DNA from: Lycocorax pyrrhopterus obiensis
Lineage: Eukaryota > Chordata > Aves > Passeriformes > Paradisaeidae
Direction of reading: 5' to 3'
Length of the DNA: 64,000 nt
Assembly: GCA_014706295.1 (NCBI GenBank)
Contig: JACSVZ010000011.1
Span: 5,386,163 to 5,450,162 of the forward strand
The translations under genes were made by a program, and so were the position numbers. The notes below the pieces were generated by a model. The model was not told the DNA's origin. It was given only the letters and a program-made list of their open reading frames with translations, and ran no database searches. Below, in pieces: positions 1 to 12,959 of the stretch. Positions within the stretch are counted from its first letter, which is position 1. Every line of letters starts with the position of its first letter.

Positions 1-3000
1 CTCACCTATGAAGGAAATTGTAGGAGAGACGTAAAAATGCATGTATAAGAAACAGGGAAAAATTACTGATCTATGAGGCTAAAGAGATTTAGTGTCAGTT
101 GGCATGGAGTACATGAATGCCAAAAGAACCAAGTCTAGATTCAGACTTACAAAACATATACCTCACCAATTTCCCTAAAAGCTGTGTTGAGAAAGCCTGG
201 AGGACTGAATACTTTATTCTTAAACATTGAAATTATGTGTGTCTGAGAAAAAGTAACAATTAATATCACACAGTGCTAGGTATCTGGAGTATGTGTGATG
301 CCGCCCATTTTTTTCATACTTCTGTTTTTAATTATTTCTGCCATGAATAGCTTTTCAATTGAATAAGTATTCCTCATTTCTACAGAATGCTTTTTATGAG
401 AGTACGAATAGGAAGTTCAAATAGACTTACTATTCCAATTCTCCCACGATCATCAAACCCTTAAAGCAGCTCTAAAAAACCCCCGTTTTAAGAAATAAAG
501 TCAGTATGTTTAGGTTTTGAGAAATTCTAATACTGAATACAGTTCTGTATAAAGATCCTCTATGCTTGTGTGGGAAAGCATCAGAAATGTAAAAGCTGTC
601 CTTTCCAACTCCTACTGGATTTTTTCATTTTAAGATGTATTTATCATGCCATCCAAGTGGGATGATCTCTTCACAACTGATTAATGTGAAGATAAATATC
701 AGTCCTTGTTAGATAGGATTTTCTTCAGAAATGCTCTTTGCTCAGGGAAAAACTGGCAATAGAAAGGAAAGGAAGATGTTCTGGAGGACTTAAGATCAAA
801 TCTGCCTTTGGTACAGATGTAACTGTATCCAGTTTTTATCCATCCTCTCTGCCTGAAGTTGCTTTCAAATTCCTTATACCAAGTGGTGCTTGCAGTCGTT
901 TCCATCTGCAGTATGAGAGATTACTGCTGTATTTTAACTATTTATAAAAGTTAAAAAAAAAAAAAATCCCTGTCTCACACTCATGCACAACCTTCTCATG
1001 AACTCCATGATTCTTCCTAACTTTAAAATGAAATTCAACTTTTTAAAACCAGTCATGCAAATTCTGTTTTTGCACAGCCTTCATCTAGGTGTATGTGTTC
1101 CTGCATAACTAACTGCTTGATTTATTAAAAAAAACAACCAAACCAACAAACTTTTTATTTTTAACTTGTTTATATTCCTACTTAAGTGCATGTACAAAAC
1201 CACTAAGGTAGGGCAAGATCGATTATGTCCATTCTTTGTGCCTTCTGCACATCTGTGTACAAACAATTACATTGAGGCAGCCCAGGGATTAGTTAAGGGC
1301 ACAGTCACAGGATGAAGAAAAGAGCCAGCTCAACTATCAGGTTGTGCCTGTGTAGCTGGCGTTCACATTTACATACATGAAATGAACACATTCATTTGGG
1401 AGTCACAAAAAAACCCCTGAGTCAAATGGCATTTTGCAGATTTTACTTCAGAGCAGAAATGCCACTTTAATTGAAGGCAACCAGTGAAATAAATGCTGTA
1501 TTTTCAAGAGACATCACGGAGTGCAAAGGTTGTGAACAAAGCAGTAACAGCTACAATGAGCCACCAGAAGTAATAGCGAAAACTGTCTTCTATAGCATAT
1601 GCACAGTTCAGGCCTTTTCTTCACACCTCAGAATGCAACAAGAATATCCATCAAACTCAATCTGTTGCTCTACCAGTGGAGATATATTTCAAATGGAGAG
1701 TGCAGGCAGTTACCTGGGAAGATCATCTCTCTGTAAACAACTGAGATCTAGGGGTGGCTCTGATGTAAACTCCTGGTTTTCTCTTGAACTGCTCACGAAC
1801 CAGCCAGAGCTACAAACAGGGACCCTCTGTGTTGAAATAATGATTTTTGATGTGTCCTTCTTTTAAAAATGTCTATAAATTTGGATAGCGAACTTCTAAA
1901 TTTATAATCAGTATATGTCTCACTAATTTAAATTACTAAAATCTGACCTGTCCAGCAAAACTATATGATGTCTGAGTTTGCATTATAGATGTACCAAGCA
2001 TTTTTGTCCTTAATTTCCTCTTCTGCATCTGAACCATAGTGAAGTGCTCCTACATATGTACGTGAATGGCAAGAAGGTTTGCTCAGCAAGCAATCTAACT
2101 GCAATGCATATTCCATACTGTTCATCTTACTTGTAGTAACTCAGAATGCAGTATGCCCATGCATGAGATATCATGTGATGGTTAAGTCTGTGTGTGTTTT
2201 CTTTCCCCCCCTGGAAGGTTGTCTGTCTCCTGTATCGACTTTTTATCAAATATCAAAAGGCAATGCTTGAGAATTCCCCAATTTGAATTCAGATCCTACT
2301 TGACCTATGATTTCTGGGTGTGGACAAAATGTACCAGCTGATCTTTCAGTGAAAAATTCAAGATGTTGCTAGAATGGTGTCTTAAATACATTCCAATGTA
2401 AATTTAATTCCATACATAGCAGCGATCTTGAAAAATTTCTTAATTGCTTTGACTTCTGATAATATGCAAACATTGTTACTAGAAATGGCATACGCCATAT
2501 TTTGAGTAGAAAAAATGTGTCTCCTGTCTTTGCACATGTTTTTGTGCTGTTAATCATGGGCTTTTTAAAAGCTCAGCCTATTCTTATGTAAGACTGCTCC
2601 TTCAGGATTGGTTAGATTTGAGTTTATGAGTAATTTTTAGACACTACTGATACTTTTTTTTTGAAATTGCATGGGAAGAAAGCTAAGAATGTAGAGGAAT
2701 TTTACTTTTTCAGGTTTTTTAATTAATTGAAGAATTAGTTAATTTCTAAGTGTGACTTCACACTATTATCATGAATTCTAAAGCTGTTACACTGCAATTT
2801 CATGGAAACCAGTAAATTTGTACTCTGTCAAACTTTGCAAGTACATAAATCATTGAGACTATGTTCTCTCATTCTCATCTTAATCAAGAGTAAATTCCCT
2901 TTCATAATCTCTAGTCTACAATAGTAAACTAAAAAGCAGATCATTAGAATAATTAGAATTCTAGTGGCAAACAAACGAGCTCTCATTATTGTTTGCATCT

Positions 3001-6000
3001 GAAGTAAAGCTCTCAACTCATAATTTACTTAAAAGTCTTCAGATTTAAACAGAACATCATGATGTTTTCATGAACGAGAGAAACAACAAAGCCTGACCTC
3101 CCAGGCACAAATCCTTTATCTTCTCTGGTCACCACACCATGGCTGGGCAGGGTCTGGCAGTGCTGGGAGTAGATGGGAGCTGATGGCCAGCTGACCTCTG
3201 CTAAATGGAAGAAAGTATTGTGTCTGCCTTTTCTACATGTAGTAGAGATGCTTTAGAGGTCTTTCTTCATACAGCTAATTTTCATGAAATCTGTATTGCT
3301 ATAATTACCTCTAATTATGCTGTGTCACATAGGGCAATGAATCCAAAAGTGATTAGGGAGAAAGGGAAGGTTGGGCAGCTAACATAGGCTATAATTTCAT
3401 TCAGTTTTCATCTTCAGAATTACTACTTTCTTGCTTCTCATTTTACCTCTGTTTCTCTTACAACACTCTACCAATTTCCAGCTATGTTTATGTTTCTCTT
3501 ATTAATGGTCTCTGTTTTCCATGTACCATTTTCAACACTTTTTGTGTTCTGAAGGTCCCATCCCAGATTTGGATTCCCGATCCTCCTAATCCTCCGGCTC
3601 TATGACCCTAAACCCCCTTTGTTTTAACAAGCCATAAAATACGAAATTGCTTTTCCCTTTGCTTTTTCATTCCTCTGCACTTAATTTTCTGAAAACTATT
3701 TCTCCCCATCTTTACCGTCATTCTTCCTGAGAACAGTTTTCTGCCAGCAGTACTCTAATCGGTGCTGTTATGGTCATACAGGTTGGAATATGCCATTAGT
3801 GAAAATGTGCTCCCATTCCAAGATGGAGTCATTCAACGGGAGTTTGTCTTCTCCCTGGCTGATCTGATCCAAACTTCCTGTGTTTACTGTGCTACAGCTG
3901 CAGCTTTTGGTCCAAGAAGGGTAACTGTGGAGCATAAGATGAGGTACACTATTTCTCTGCATATTTTACAAATGTCAGGGCTTGACCAGAGGAAGATTTG
4001 CTGATGCTCTTCATCCTTCTCTTATCTTGTGAGTCCTCTGATACTGCCTGTCCTCATTTCCGCTGTGTGAGAGGACTGTGACTGAAAAGTGTTCTTTCTT
4101 TTATGAGATACTATTGTCTTGCCCTGAGATGTTCTGATGTCCCTCCTGCCAGGAGCAAGGAATGGTTGGGTGGCCTTGCTCTTCAGCTTTCAGAGAGGAA
4201 GGGAATGTTGTGGCTAAGGACTTTGAGAAAGGTGCTCTAACCCACAGAAATTCTTGGCTTAATGTACAAACTTCTTGTTGTCAAGTACAAACAAACCGCG
4301 TTGCCTTGCAATGAGAGTGTGCTGATGATCACGAGGTCCTGCATGTAATGACATTCCTAGGACAGCCTGGTCCATTAGGAGAATTAAAAAAACCCCACAA
4401 TTAACAACAAGGAACATTTACATAAAACCCGGTACATATTGGTCAAGATGTGTTCCGAATTCCTAAAGAGTGCCCGGTTTACTAGAGTCAGCACACAGCA
4501 GTGAAAATTCACTACTAGGTACTATTTTCACACAGCCCCTTTGTTATAGCAGCCAGCTCAGGCTGGGCACAGGCTTGTCATAGGCACAGCCCCCCTGGCT
4601 GGGGTGGGGGCATCTGGAATGCCTCAGGTCTGTCCAGATTTAACACATCCATTGACCCTCTTACAGCTATCATTTGGTGCAAAATACTTCAAGATGAGGA
4701 ATGTAAACACAGACGGTTCTGGTCCTGTTCTGCTTCAAAGTACCTGAGAAACAGAGGCCACTCCCATAGCATCAGCCTGTGTCTGTGGAAAAAAATATGC
4801 ACACAAAATTGGGGACCCTTGTTCATACCTGGATGAAGAATCCTACCTCTGGGTTGGTAGATGTAATGCTAGAAGCTACAAAAGAATATGGGCTGTGTCT
4901 TTCCCTACAAGATTCAAGGAAAAACAAAATGAAAAATGAAAATAAAAAGTCTTTTGGCCCTCATCTGTTATCTGTGACACCTTTTCCAGACCTAGCATCC
5001 AGCAGATCCTCTTCTTAGCCAGTGATACTTGCTGTTCACAAAAGGGCAGTTTTTCTGCTATGACTCTCCAGTCCTGGCAATAGAGAAAAAGCAGGTTAAA
5101 ACAGGTTAGAAAGGGTTGAGTGGAGTCCAGTGTGGTGTCAGGTTGCTTTCCATAGTTTCAGTTGATCTGACTGCTCTCTCCCAGTGAATCTGCATGTCTG
5201 GGTGCCAAAGGAAGAAAACATACAACTCCCTGAGCTTCAAAAGGTCCCTCTTGTTCCCTCTGAATAAGCTCTTAGAATGCCTGTTTTGGTGTCTTAGGTC
5301 ACTATAGAAAGTAAAAGAGAATGACACTGTGAGGGGTCTCACCAGGAAACGTTATGGATCAAGCCTTGTTGTCTTGTAAACCCAGGGTGATTTTGGAGAT
5401 GGGGCTCCCCAAGCAGAGTCTTTCAGAGGGCGTGTAAGGATTCCTAGGCTGTCCTGAGGCTTCCCAATGATTCTTCCACCATTGGTGGTGCTTCAGACCT
5501 CTATGGGTAAGAAATATGAATTGCTGAGGGATTTTTTTTCCTTTTGTAAGTTAGGACAATGTAGATGCAAGACTTTTTACAGTTTCCAGGAAGAACAGGG
5601 AGGAAATAACTATCTAAATTGAGGAAAAACTGCAGTTGCTGAAAGTAAACCACTTTAACTGATAGTGAGGAATGGAATGCCTACTCCTAGCATTGTGAGC
5701 AGGAGAGAAAGGATCTCCTATTTGATGGTTAGTGACAAATTTGTGTGAGTTGGCAATTCTTTGAAAATGAAATTTATTAAACTTGAAATAAAATGTTCAC
5801 CCCTGAATGAACATCTCCTTTTGTGAGGTTCTAAGATTTTGCTCATGGGTTTTCTTACTGCTATTCTCTTGTTTGAATGACTGTACCCTTAAGGCCAAAA
5901 TCCATATTGCTGAGTTATTATGAAATACAGACTTTGTCTCCATGTGCTTCTAGACTTAACATAGCTCAACAAATGACACCTGTGTGGTAATTTTGAAGAG

Positions 6001-6450
6001 AAAGGCTGAGGCAAGACAGAAAGAGGAGAAAGGTGTAGCTGGTGGGCTGATGTGATCACTTGAAGGCACTACAGTGTTTTGTGTATTCCAGCACTGATGT
6101 GTGTACCTGTAGGTGTTTTTTGTTCACGCCATTATCTAAGTTGATATGGATAGCAATAGGAGCTTACTTCCAGTCTTAGGGATTGTATGTACTTAAACAC
6201 TTTGCCAACAGATTTTACGTGTGTTTTTAAAATCTGTTTAGGAGAAATGTGATTAGGAAAAAGCAAATTTTCTCGCATGGTGAATTTTTTTAAGCCTAAA
6301 GGTTAAGTTCAAGATTTCTCAGCATATTGACGCGAGGAATTACCCATTAATTAAATAACATGAGTCATATTCTACCATTGATTTTTTATATATTTCTTGC
6401 TGTTTGATTTTAATTAATGGGCGTTCTGTACATAGAGGATTCAAGAAAAG
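1..6450. other. AT-rich non-coding stretch, nothing assignable
   Basis: I see no gene or recognisable repeat family here. There is an A14 run at 953-966 and a short GC-richer patch at about 4550-4640 with two runs of G. The longest open frame, 1471-1866 on the + strand (131 codons), has no splice sites or domain I recognise and is within chance expectation. The rest is AT-rich, CpG-poor DNA. Confidence 0.6.
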
Positions 6451-6459
6451 GTCCAGTGT

Positions 6460-6720
6460 TTAGAATTGGAACCACAAAGTAAAACATGGATATGGTAGTG
6501 TGGTTTGCTAATTGCAGTAACGATTGCCATCAGAGCCTCCTACACTGTCTGTGCTCAGGCAAGATTGCCATATGTCACAGGAAGCCTTGCCTGAGCAAGG
6601 ACAATCAACCCCAGAGCTGATTCACTGTTATTAAAATGAAACACAGCTTTTAATGTCTTTGGAGAGTACTGAAAAACTTGAAGGAAGGACAAAGTAAGGT
6701 GTAATCACCTCCAAATTCAG
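6460..6720. other. Conserved-element-like block around a hairpin
   Basis: Repeat-free sequence with a mixed, non-simple composition and homeodomain-type cores such as GCTAATTGC near 6508. The nonamer GATTGCCAT occurs twice, near 6523 and 6563. It encloses the hairpin at 6546-6603. That it is conserved is inferred from its texture only; no alignment was possible. Confidence 0.25.
6546..6603. other. Imperfect hairpin with 18-nt arms (possible structured RNA)
   Basis: Arms 6546-6563 and 6586-6603 are reverse complements except for one G-U pair and one mismatch. Twelve consecutive perfect pairs lie at 6552-6563 with 6586-6597. A few further pairs inside (6565-6569 with 6580-6584) close the loop to about 10 nt. 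The size and shape resemble a short miRNA-type precursor, but I do not recognise the arm sequence as any known miRNA. It is short for a typical Drosha substrate, so a DNA cruciform or a chance inverted repeat remains possible. Confidence 0.3.
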
Positions 6721-8340
6721 CCTGTATTTTAATCAGTAGGTTTGGCATTTTTGTGGAGGACTGCAACTGCCAGCATTGGGAAAGTTTAAAAGAAGGCGCC
6801 TGCTCACGGGTTTGATGCACTAAGCTTTGCTGCTTGCTCCCTACCGAGGCAGGTAAATGTACTTAAACTAATGTCTGCAGCTCTGGATCAGAAGCAGGGC
6901 TGCCCTGTGCTACATGGAATTTCAATGGAAATAAGACCATGTTCTCTGCAAAGATCATACAGTCTAAAATAGTGTCAGTGCTGAGTGTTTGTCTATGCGT
7001 GGGGGCTTTTCCATGAGACAGAACTGTGCAGTATGGTTCTTTTCATAACACAATGAACTTTGCTGCTCAGGGAAAGCGCCTTCAGTGCTCAGAAATCAGG
7101 AAAGAAAATTTAGATTGGCAGGGTAAAGAGTAGGCATAGCCAACACAAAGTGCTTAAAAAGATATACTTGAAAGGAAGTTCAGAGCTGCTGCTTTGGTTA
7201 TTTCATTGTATTCTTCCTGCTCCAATCTGCAGTTCTTTATCTGGATATACAGAACAGTTGGCCTTATTAGAAAACAAGAACAGTGTATTTTATGGCATCA
7301 AGAGGCCACAGAGACCAAAACCAGAGATGCCATCTCCCATAAAACTGTGATCCTCCCAGAATGACTCCTCAGCTGGCTCCTGGTATATGCAAGGAGCAAC
7401 CTGCAGTCAGCCAGCCTGTGGGACCAGTCATTCAGCTCACTCCAACCGACCTTCTGTCTTGAAAAGGATCAGGATTGCTGGGCTATATCTGCCACAGTGC
7501 CTGCTTTTTTTTTTTCCCCCCAAGTTCTGTTTGTCTTGCAGGATCGAGTCCTAGTTGCATAATTGCGCTTTTCAGAATTAAACAGATAAATTTGCCTTAA
7601 AGAGATAATGTTAACATTGGCTGCAGCATCAGGTTCTTAATAAATTGAGGGGCATCAAAACTGGTGTTTTTTCTAAACATTAGTTTCCATGATTGTAATT
7701 TTTAAAACGAATTTTCACAACAGTCTGTATACTCTGAAAGTCAGCAGCTTCCCTTTGCAAAGCCTGGTTCCCTCTGTCTCTGCATGCTGCAAACATGCAC
7801 GTTACAAGCTGTGGATAAATTTTCTTCCAGCCCGTGTCACAGCACACTCTCCGTATCTTTGTATCACTCCCCTCAGTATATTTGGGATTAACTTGCACCA
7901 CAAACACATCCCACTGCATCAAGGAATCTTAGGTGTATGATTTGTTCTGGTCTGGCATCATACAATATAGTCACGACATAAGGCAGAGGCAACAATTAAA
8001 ATTGATGTTATCCATTTAAATATAAATGATTTTATTAAGATTTACTTTGAAAGTGTAATATGACTGACAACCAGTGATTATTTTAAATAAATTTTGAAGC
8101 TAACAGCAGTGGCCACTGTGTGTGTGTATGCATGTGTGTGCAGGGGTCTTTTGTAATGCTTGGAGGTTGCTTAGCTGACACCCCAAATCAGGGACCATTG
8201 TTTTTCAAACTAATTTTTATTGTCATCCAGTTTATTCTTTTTCTCATGATATGTGTCCCTTGTATCAATTTTAGACTAAAGTAGTGCAGAAACAAAAAAG
8301 GTAATGGCACTTTCCACAGTATTTCAAAAGGTTTTTAAGT
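6720..8340. other. Non-coding stretch with a GT-rich patch and isolated splice-like sites
   Basis: There is a GT-rich patch at 8118-8142. A consensus donor (GAGGCAG followed by GTAAAT) lies near 6850 and a strong acceptor (pyrimidine tract ending TTGCAG) near 7541. No reading frame of useful length connects them. I see nothing else. Confidence 0.5.
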
Positions 8341-8620
8341 GGAAAAAGGTATTTAGTATTTTTAATAAGCATCTTCAATACTATTGAGTTGGTTTCTTTG
8401 TTCATATCACAAGATTAATTATGCTGTCAAGCACTTTCAAGGCCTGCTTAACAAAGATTCAGTGATATAATGGTTTGCTTCGCATTGCCTTTTTTCTGCA
8501 TAGCAATCACAATCAGCATTAGACAATTTAAAACCCTTTCACAAGCCGGAAGTTCTGAAGAGCCTTTTAATCAACAAAAGTAATTTTGCAAACAACTAGA
8601 TACAGCGTTTTTCATATTAA
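8340..8620. other. Conserved-element-like block
   Basis: Repeat-free sequence with retained CpGs and a POU/homeodomain-type site TTAATTATGC at 8415-8424, plus further TTTTAATC and TAATTTTGC words downstream. Enhancer-like by texture only. Confidence 0.22.
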
Positions 8621-9197
8621 CTAACTTGTATTAAACTCTGCTATGTGCTTGAATCTCTGGTTCTGGTAATGGATTATTCAGATTTGCAAGAGACTAAAAG
8701 TGGGGAACACAATTAGCACAATATGCAGTTTGTACCCCATGGAAATTGTAATCTCATACCATTCTCCAGCTTAATATAAACATGATATTAGTACTTCACT
8801 GCGGTTCCATATATTTTAATTTTCTCTTAATATGTTGTCCTTGTGTAATTACTTATTTTTTTTAAATGCCTGGAAATGTAATCCTTGTTTTAAGGGAGAC
8901 CACTATTTCTATAGGACAGGTTAGAAATCAAATCCTAATACACCACAAGATTCTGAAATTCAAGCTACAATAGGAAAATCTGTTTAGAAATGCTTGCCTT
9001 CTAAAATCATCGAGCTCAAGAATGCTTTATTGAGTGATTTTATTGCCATATAGCATTGTAAGAAATCCCACATGATTTAAAAACACTTATTTGATGGAGA
9101 GATTGGAAAAGCAAAAACACACTATGATGACTTTTTTTTTTTTGTCAAGCACATATATAAATGAAACTAACCTGTTAATGACACCTTTAAAACACTC

Positions 9198-9222
9198 TTT
9201 TTTTTCCTTTTTTTTTTTTTTT
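9198..9222. repeat. Poly-T tract (T8 CC T15)
   Basis: Direct count: T at 9198-9205, CC, then T at 9208-9222. It is a simple repeat with no sign of an attached retrocopy. Confidence 0.9.
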
Positions 9223-9267
9223 CCCTAAACTGCTAGAAGCATTAATTTGTACCGTTGCTGCATGTGG

Positions 9268-10598
9268 TAATTAGCAACTTCAGCAGTGATTTTCTCTGCC
9301 CTAAACCTTTCGTGTTTGACACTATTCCAACCCAGGAGACGAGTGACCCTGGGATACAGTGCTACAGGACAAGTGGAGCAAATCCTGTCACAAGAAATAA
9401 CAGGGTCAGAAGACATTGCTAATGAAGTCATAGCAACTGGTTTAAAGAGCCAATCAGAGAAGGCAACAATCTGTAAATGAGGATATAATTAGCAGAAAAA
9501 ATAACATGCTTTGGTTAGATTCTGGGGGAGCCAGTAATGAAGGCAATGACTGGATATTGAGAGAGATTCCAAAAGATTAGAGCAAACATTGTGCAACAAA
9601 GAATACCTAATTAGCAAAAAAGTGAATGTGCCTTAATTAGAAGAAAAATATATGATTGAAAGACATGGAGTAGGCTTTTAATATGAATATAATAATGACT
9701 ATTAGCCCAAATCTCTTGGATGAAAAAAAAAAAAAGTCCTATCTTCACTTTTTTTGCCTTTACCATTTTGATAAATGGTGGTGAAGAAGATGGACTGTAA
9801 ATTCATATCATTGCTGGGACATTAGTACTATTAAAACAGACAATTTTGAGACAGTGATTTAATGGGTCTCCACCCAATTTACACGTTTACTACCCCTAAC
9901 ACAGCCCTGCAGACAAAGCAGCGCTGTGTCTTTTGGCTGGCCTTAATGTTCTTCTGATGTGAGGAAGTAATTATTGAAAGAATTTCAGGTGGGTGTCCTG
10001 TGGCACGTGAGCTGATGCTTGGTCCAGATATGCTGCTAATAGGAAGAAACCCTGGGTGGTTTTTCATACAGAAAAAGAGCCAAAGGTGCTGAGGCCTTGA
10101 TTGTGTGTACATAACTACTACACTGCAGCAACTTGCTTTCATTTGTTGCTGTTTGGTTGGTTTTTCTTTGGGTTTTTGCTGGTTTTGTTTAATTTTTTTT
10201 GAAGTAGAGACTGACCCAAAATTCATTAAATGCAAAGAAAAAGCTTCCAATAAGTTCACTGGCTTCTAGATCAGACTCAGAGTGAGCAGAAACCCTGGAA
10301 ATTTTATTAGTAAAAATTAAACATGTTATTATCCTGAACATAATAGACCCAAATAGAAGAATCCCATAATGGATTGTGCCAGTACAGTATATGCACAGTA
10401 TTTATGGCTAGCAGAGATGAAAAGTATAATGTTCTACTGCTTATCATTTTATTACAATAGAAAAATCAGGACTCCAACTTGTTAATAATTTTTCACCTTT
10501 ATAGACATCTAAATGATATTATATTTCCTCCCTTTTTCCTTTTTACAAAAGATTGTCATTTATTTTTACTCACGATATTTAATTGGCATAATTAGCAA
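9268..10598 (+). promoter_or_regulatory. Cluster of TAATTAGCAA homeodomain-type decamers
   Basis: The exact decamer TAATTAGCAA occurs at 9268-9277, 9608-9617 and 10589-10598. A one-base variant TAATTAGCAG is at 9486-9495 and a further TAATTAG core at 9634-9640. TAATTA is the classic Antennapedia/LIM-type homeodomain core. Repetition of the same flank (GCAA) goes beyond what AT-richness predicts, so a shared binding protein is a reasonable inference. Which one cannot be read from sequence. Confidence 0.35.
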
Positions 10599-10988
10599 TC
10601 CATGTCTCATTCTCTGTCTTAAAAATATCCTGTCAATTTTATAGCATATTTATAGATTAATTTAAATGTATAATTTAATTTATTACTGCATACCTTTGGT
10701 TTGTCTGTAACATTAAAATACTTATGGTACAGAATATTTTAATTAAAACTATTCATCAAATGAAGTCCAGGTAGCATCCTTATCCTTGTTTGCAGTAGGG
10801 GGTTCTGGCAGTGAAAGCAAGCAAAATAATGGGTCAATTAAAAAAAAATCTAAATATAGCCTTTTCAGAGATCTGATTGCTAAACTCAAGGTTAAAAAAT
10901 AAAAAGAAAGAAAAAAAATATAAAGAAAGAATGTGTTTGTCAACGGATTCCACAAATTAAATTATGATGGTTTTTTTTCCTCTTGCAG

Positions 10989-11050
10989 ACATAAAATCTG
11001 CTAATGTCATGGCCAAAGCAGAAGTAAAACTAGACAAGAAATGGGCTTGA
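10989..11050 (+). other. Candidate terminal coding exon (unconfirmed)
   Basis: A strong acceptor, a long T/C tract ending CTCTTGCAG, precedes position 10989. Only one frame is open: skipping two bases that would complete a previous codon, it reads IKSANVMAKA and ends DKKWA followed by TGA at 11048-11050. The peptide is lysine-rich and hydrophilic; I do not recognise it. A canonical AATAAA lies at 11260-11265, about 210 bases after the stop, which would fit a short 3' UTR. No matching upstream exon was found. Twenty open codons after an acceptor are common by chance, so the case rests on acceptor quality plus the poly(A) signal. Confidence 0.2.
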
Positions 11051-11259
11051 ATTTTCATATGTGACGTATCTCAATTTGACAGTGTCTGCAGGAGACTGGG
11101 ATATTTTTTTCAGAGGGTTCTTCTTGTGAAAGGGGCTGTACTATTAATTTTTTCTAACGCTGGGAAATTCACCCTCTATTTATGAGAATGAAAGTATTTA
11201 CCCTTTTAGGTCAAGTGTTTCTTCATATTCAAAAATGGAAAACTTTTGATGATATTTCT

Positions 11260-11265
11260 AATAAA
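11260..11265 (+). promoter_or_regulatory. AATAAA polyadenylation-type hexamer
   Basis: A perfect hexamer downstream of the candidate terminal exon at 10989-11050. Such hexamers are frequent in AT-rich DNA, so alone it proves nothing. Confidence 0.2.
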
Positions 11266-11269
11266 CTAA

Positions 11270-12955
11270 GAGTTATTAGTTTGCTGTGCTAGGGAAATAA
11301 TACAGCATAACAGTGTGATGAAATCCTACCTCCAGTGTAACTGTATCAAGGTTTTACTGCAGCTCTCAGTTGACGGTAGGTCTACCATTCTTTTGCCATA
11401 TATGCTATTAATTCACTTTCCAGAACTGTCAGGTACTCTGAAAGTAAGAGAAATATACTAAAAATATCAATGTATTTCTCTTCTTCCTTTTGCTAATGTA
11501 TCTCCACCGATGCTATTTTAAATTAAGCAATGAAGTAGTGTTGAAAGTTCTGACTGGCTCTGATAACAAAATAGATTAAAAAAATTAACCAGTTAAACAA
11601 GAAAAATAAGAAGAAATAGAATCAGCTGACAGCTTAATTGTTCAGCTTGTATGCAAATATTCTGACAATAATTTGCCAATGCTTTTGAATATAAGTTTAG
11701 AAACACATAATTATAACATTAATTGTTTCTTCTGCTTTAATTCTAGGTTTCTGTCACAAAATAGAAGGCTTAACTGTAATTCATGAGGAAATAAAAAAAG
11801 TATGTTCATTTTGTATTCAATTAGCTTTAAGCATATTCGAGTGCAGTGCAGTATTACAATAATTATTTATGTTAATCTACAGAGGAAGATACAGTGCGTT
11901 GGTATAATAAATTGTCTTTATGCTGTGTAGCAATGCCTTTTGAATCACCTTCTGTACTCACAAACAAGAGCATCTACATGAATGGAGTAGTTGTCAGATT
12001 GCAGGATAAAGACAATGAATTAGTGGCATGTAGGGAAGATACAGCCCTACAAAATCCACCATTCATATCAATATTTGTTTTTTAAACTATGTTATAATAA
12101 AATTGAATGTCTGAGCATGAGTCTGAAGTGAGAAGAGAGGACATGATGCTGGAAGGCTGGACTGGAATTTGGCCTGGGTTTCTTATTCTTATTCCAGCTC
12201 TGAATGCTAAATTAATCACTGAGATTTATATGAAGGTGGAGGCTACACAGCATCTTCATCAAGGAAAAATAGGGTTACAATTCGATAAATTGTGTGGTAA
12301 TACTTTATTGACTAATGAATATACAGCTTCTTCTAACTGCAGTATTTTACTTTTGGGGACTGTAACAGCATTGCAATTACAGTACCAGTATTTGCTAAAA
12401 ATATGTCTTTCTTGTCTCCTGATCTTAAAACATGCTTTGAAATAGAAGTGAAAGAAGGCCCAGAGAGAGCAGGTTATGCACCATCCCAGAGTCTTGTGGG
12501 GAAATAAACCATGCACAGATAATAACAGCGCAAACAAGTTGATGCTGCTATTTTTAAACAAGCTGTTATTATTGACTAACAGAGGTTGCTGTAGGTGGGA
12601 TGCTGTTAGTGACAAAAGCTCTGGAACAGAGGAATTGCTACTAATCCTGTGCTAGAGAGCCTGATAATGAGAAACACCTAAGTGCAGAATTAAATGGTCC
12701 TCTAAAATAATTTCTGCTACATACTTGATAAGGAGTCATAGCATCCTAAGCAGACCCTTTTTCAGAAATCTCTATCCACAGAGATCCCATATTACTCCAT
12801 TCACAAATTAGAGAGATGAGGGAGTCTTCAGGGGGTTATTAGTGAAGCTTTCAAAAAGAGAGGAACCAAATCACTTAGAAACAGCCAAAAAACATTCTGG
12901 GAAAAGCTATTTTAGGGCCCACTCAGGGAAAAAAGCTCATGCCACTCTGAAAAAA
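11270..12955. other. AT-rich non-coding stretch with one inverted repeat
   Basis: An 11-bp perfect inverted repeat, ATAATAACAGC at 12519-12529 and its complement at 12562-12572, flanks a 32-base spacer. The open frames here (112 and 118 codons on opposite strands around 12107-12615) overlap each other and resemble nothing known. Confidence 0.5.
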
Positions 12956-12959
12956 TCTG

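Noticed and set aside
1471..1866. 131-codon frame on the + strand
   Set aside because: Serine- and cysteine-rich peptide without domain features; no promoter, splice or poly(A) support.
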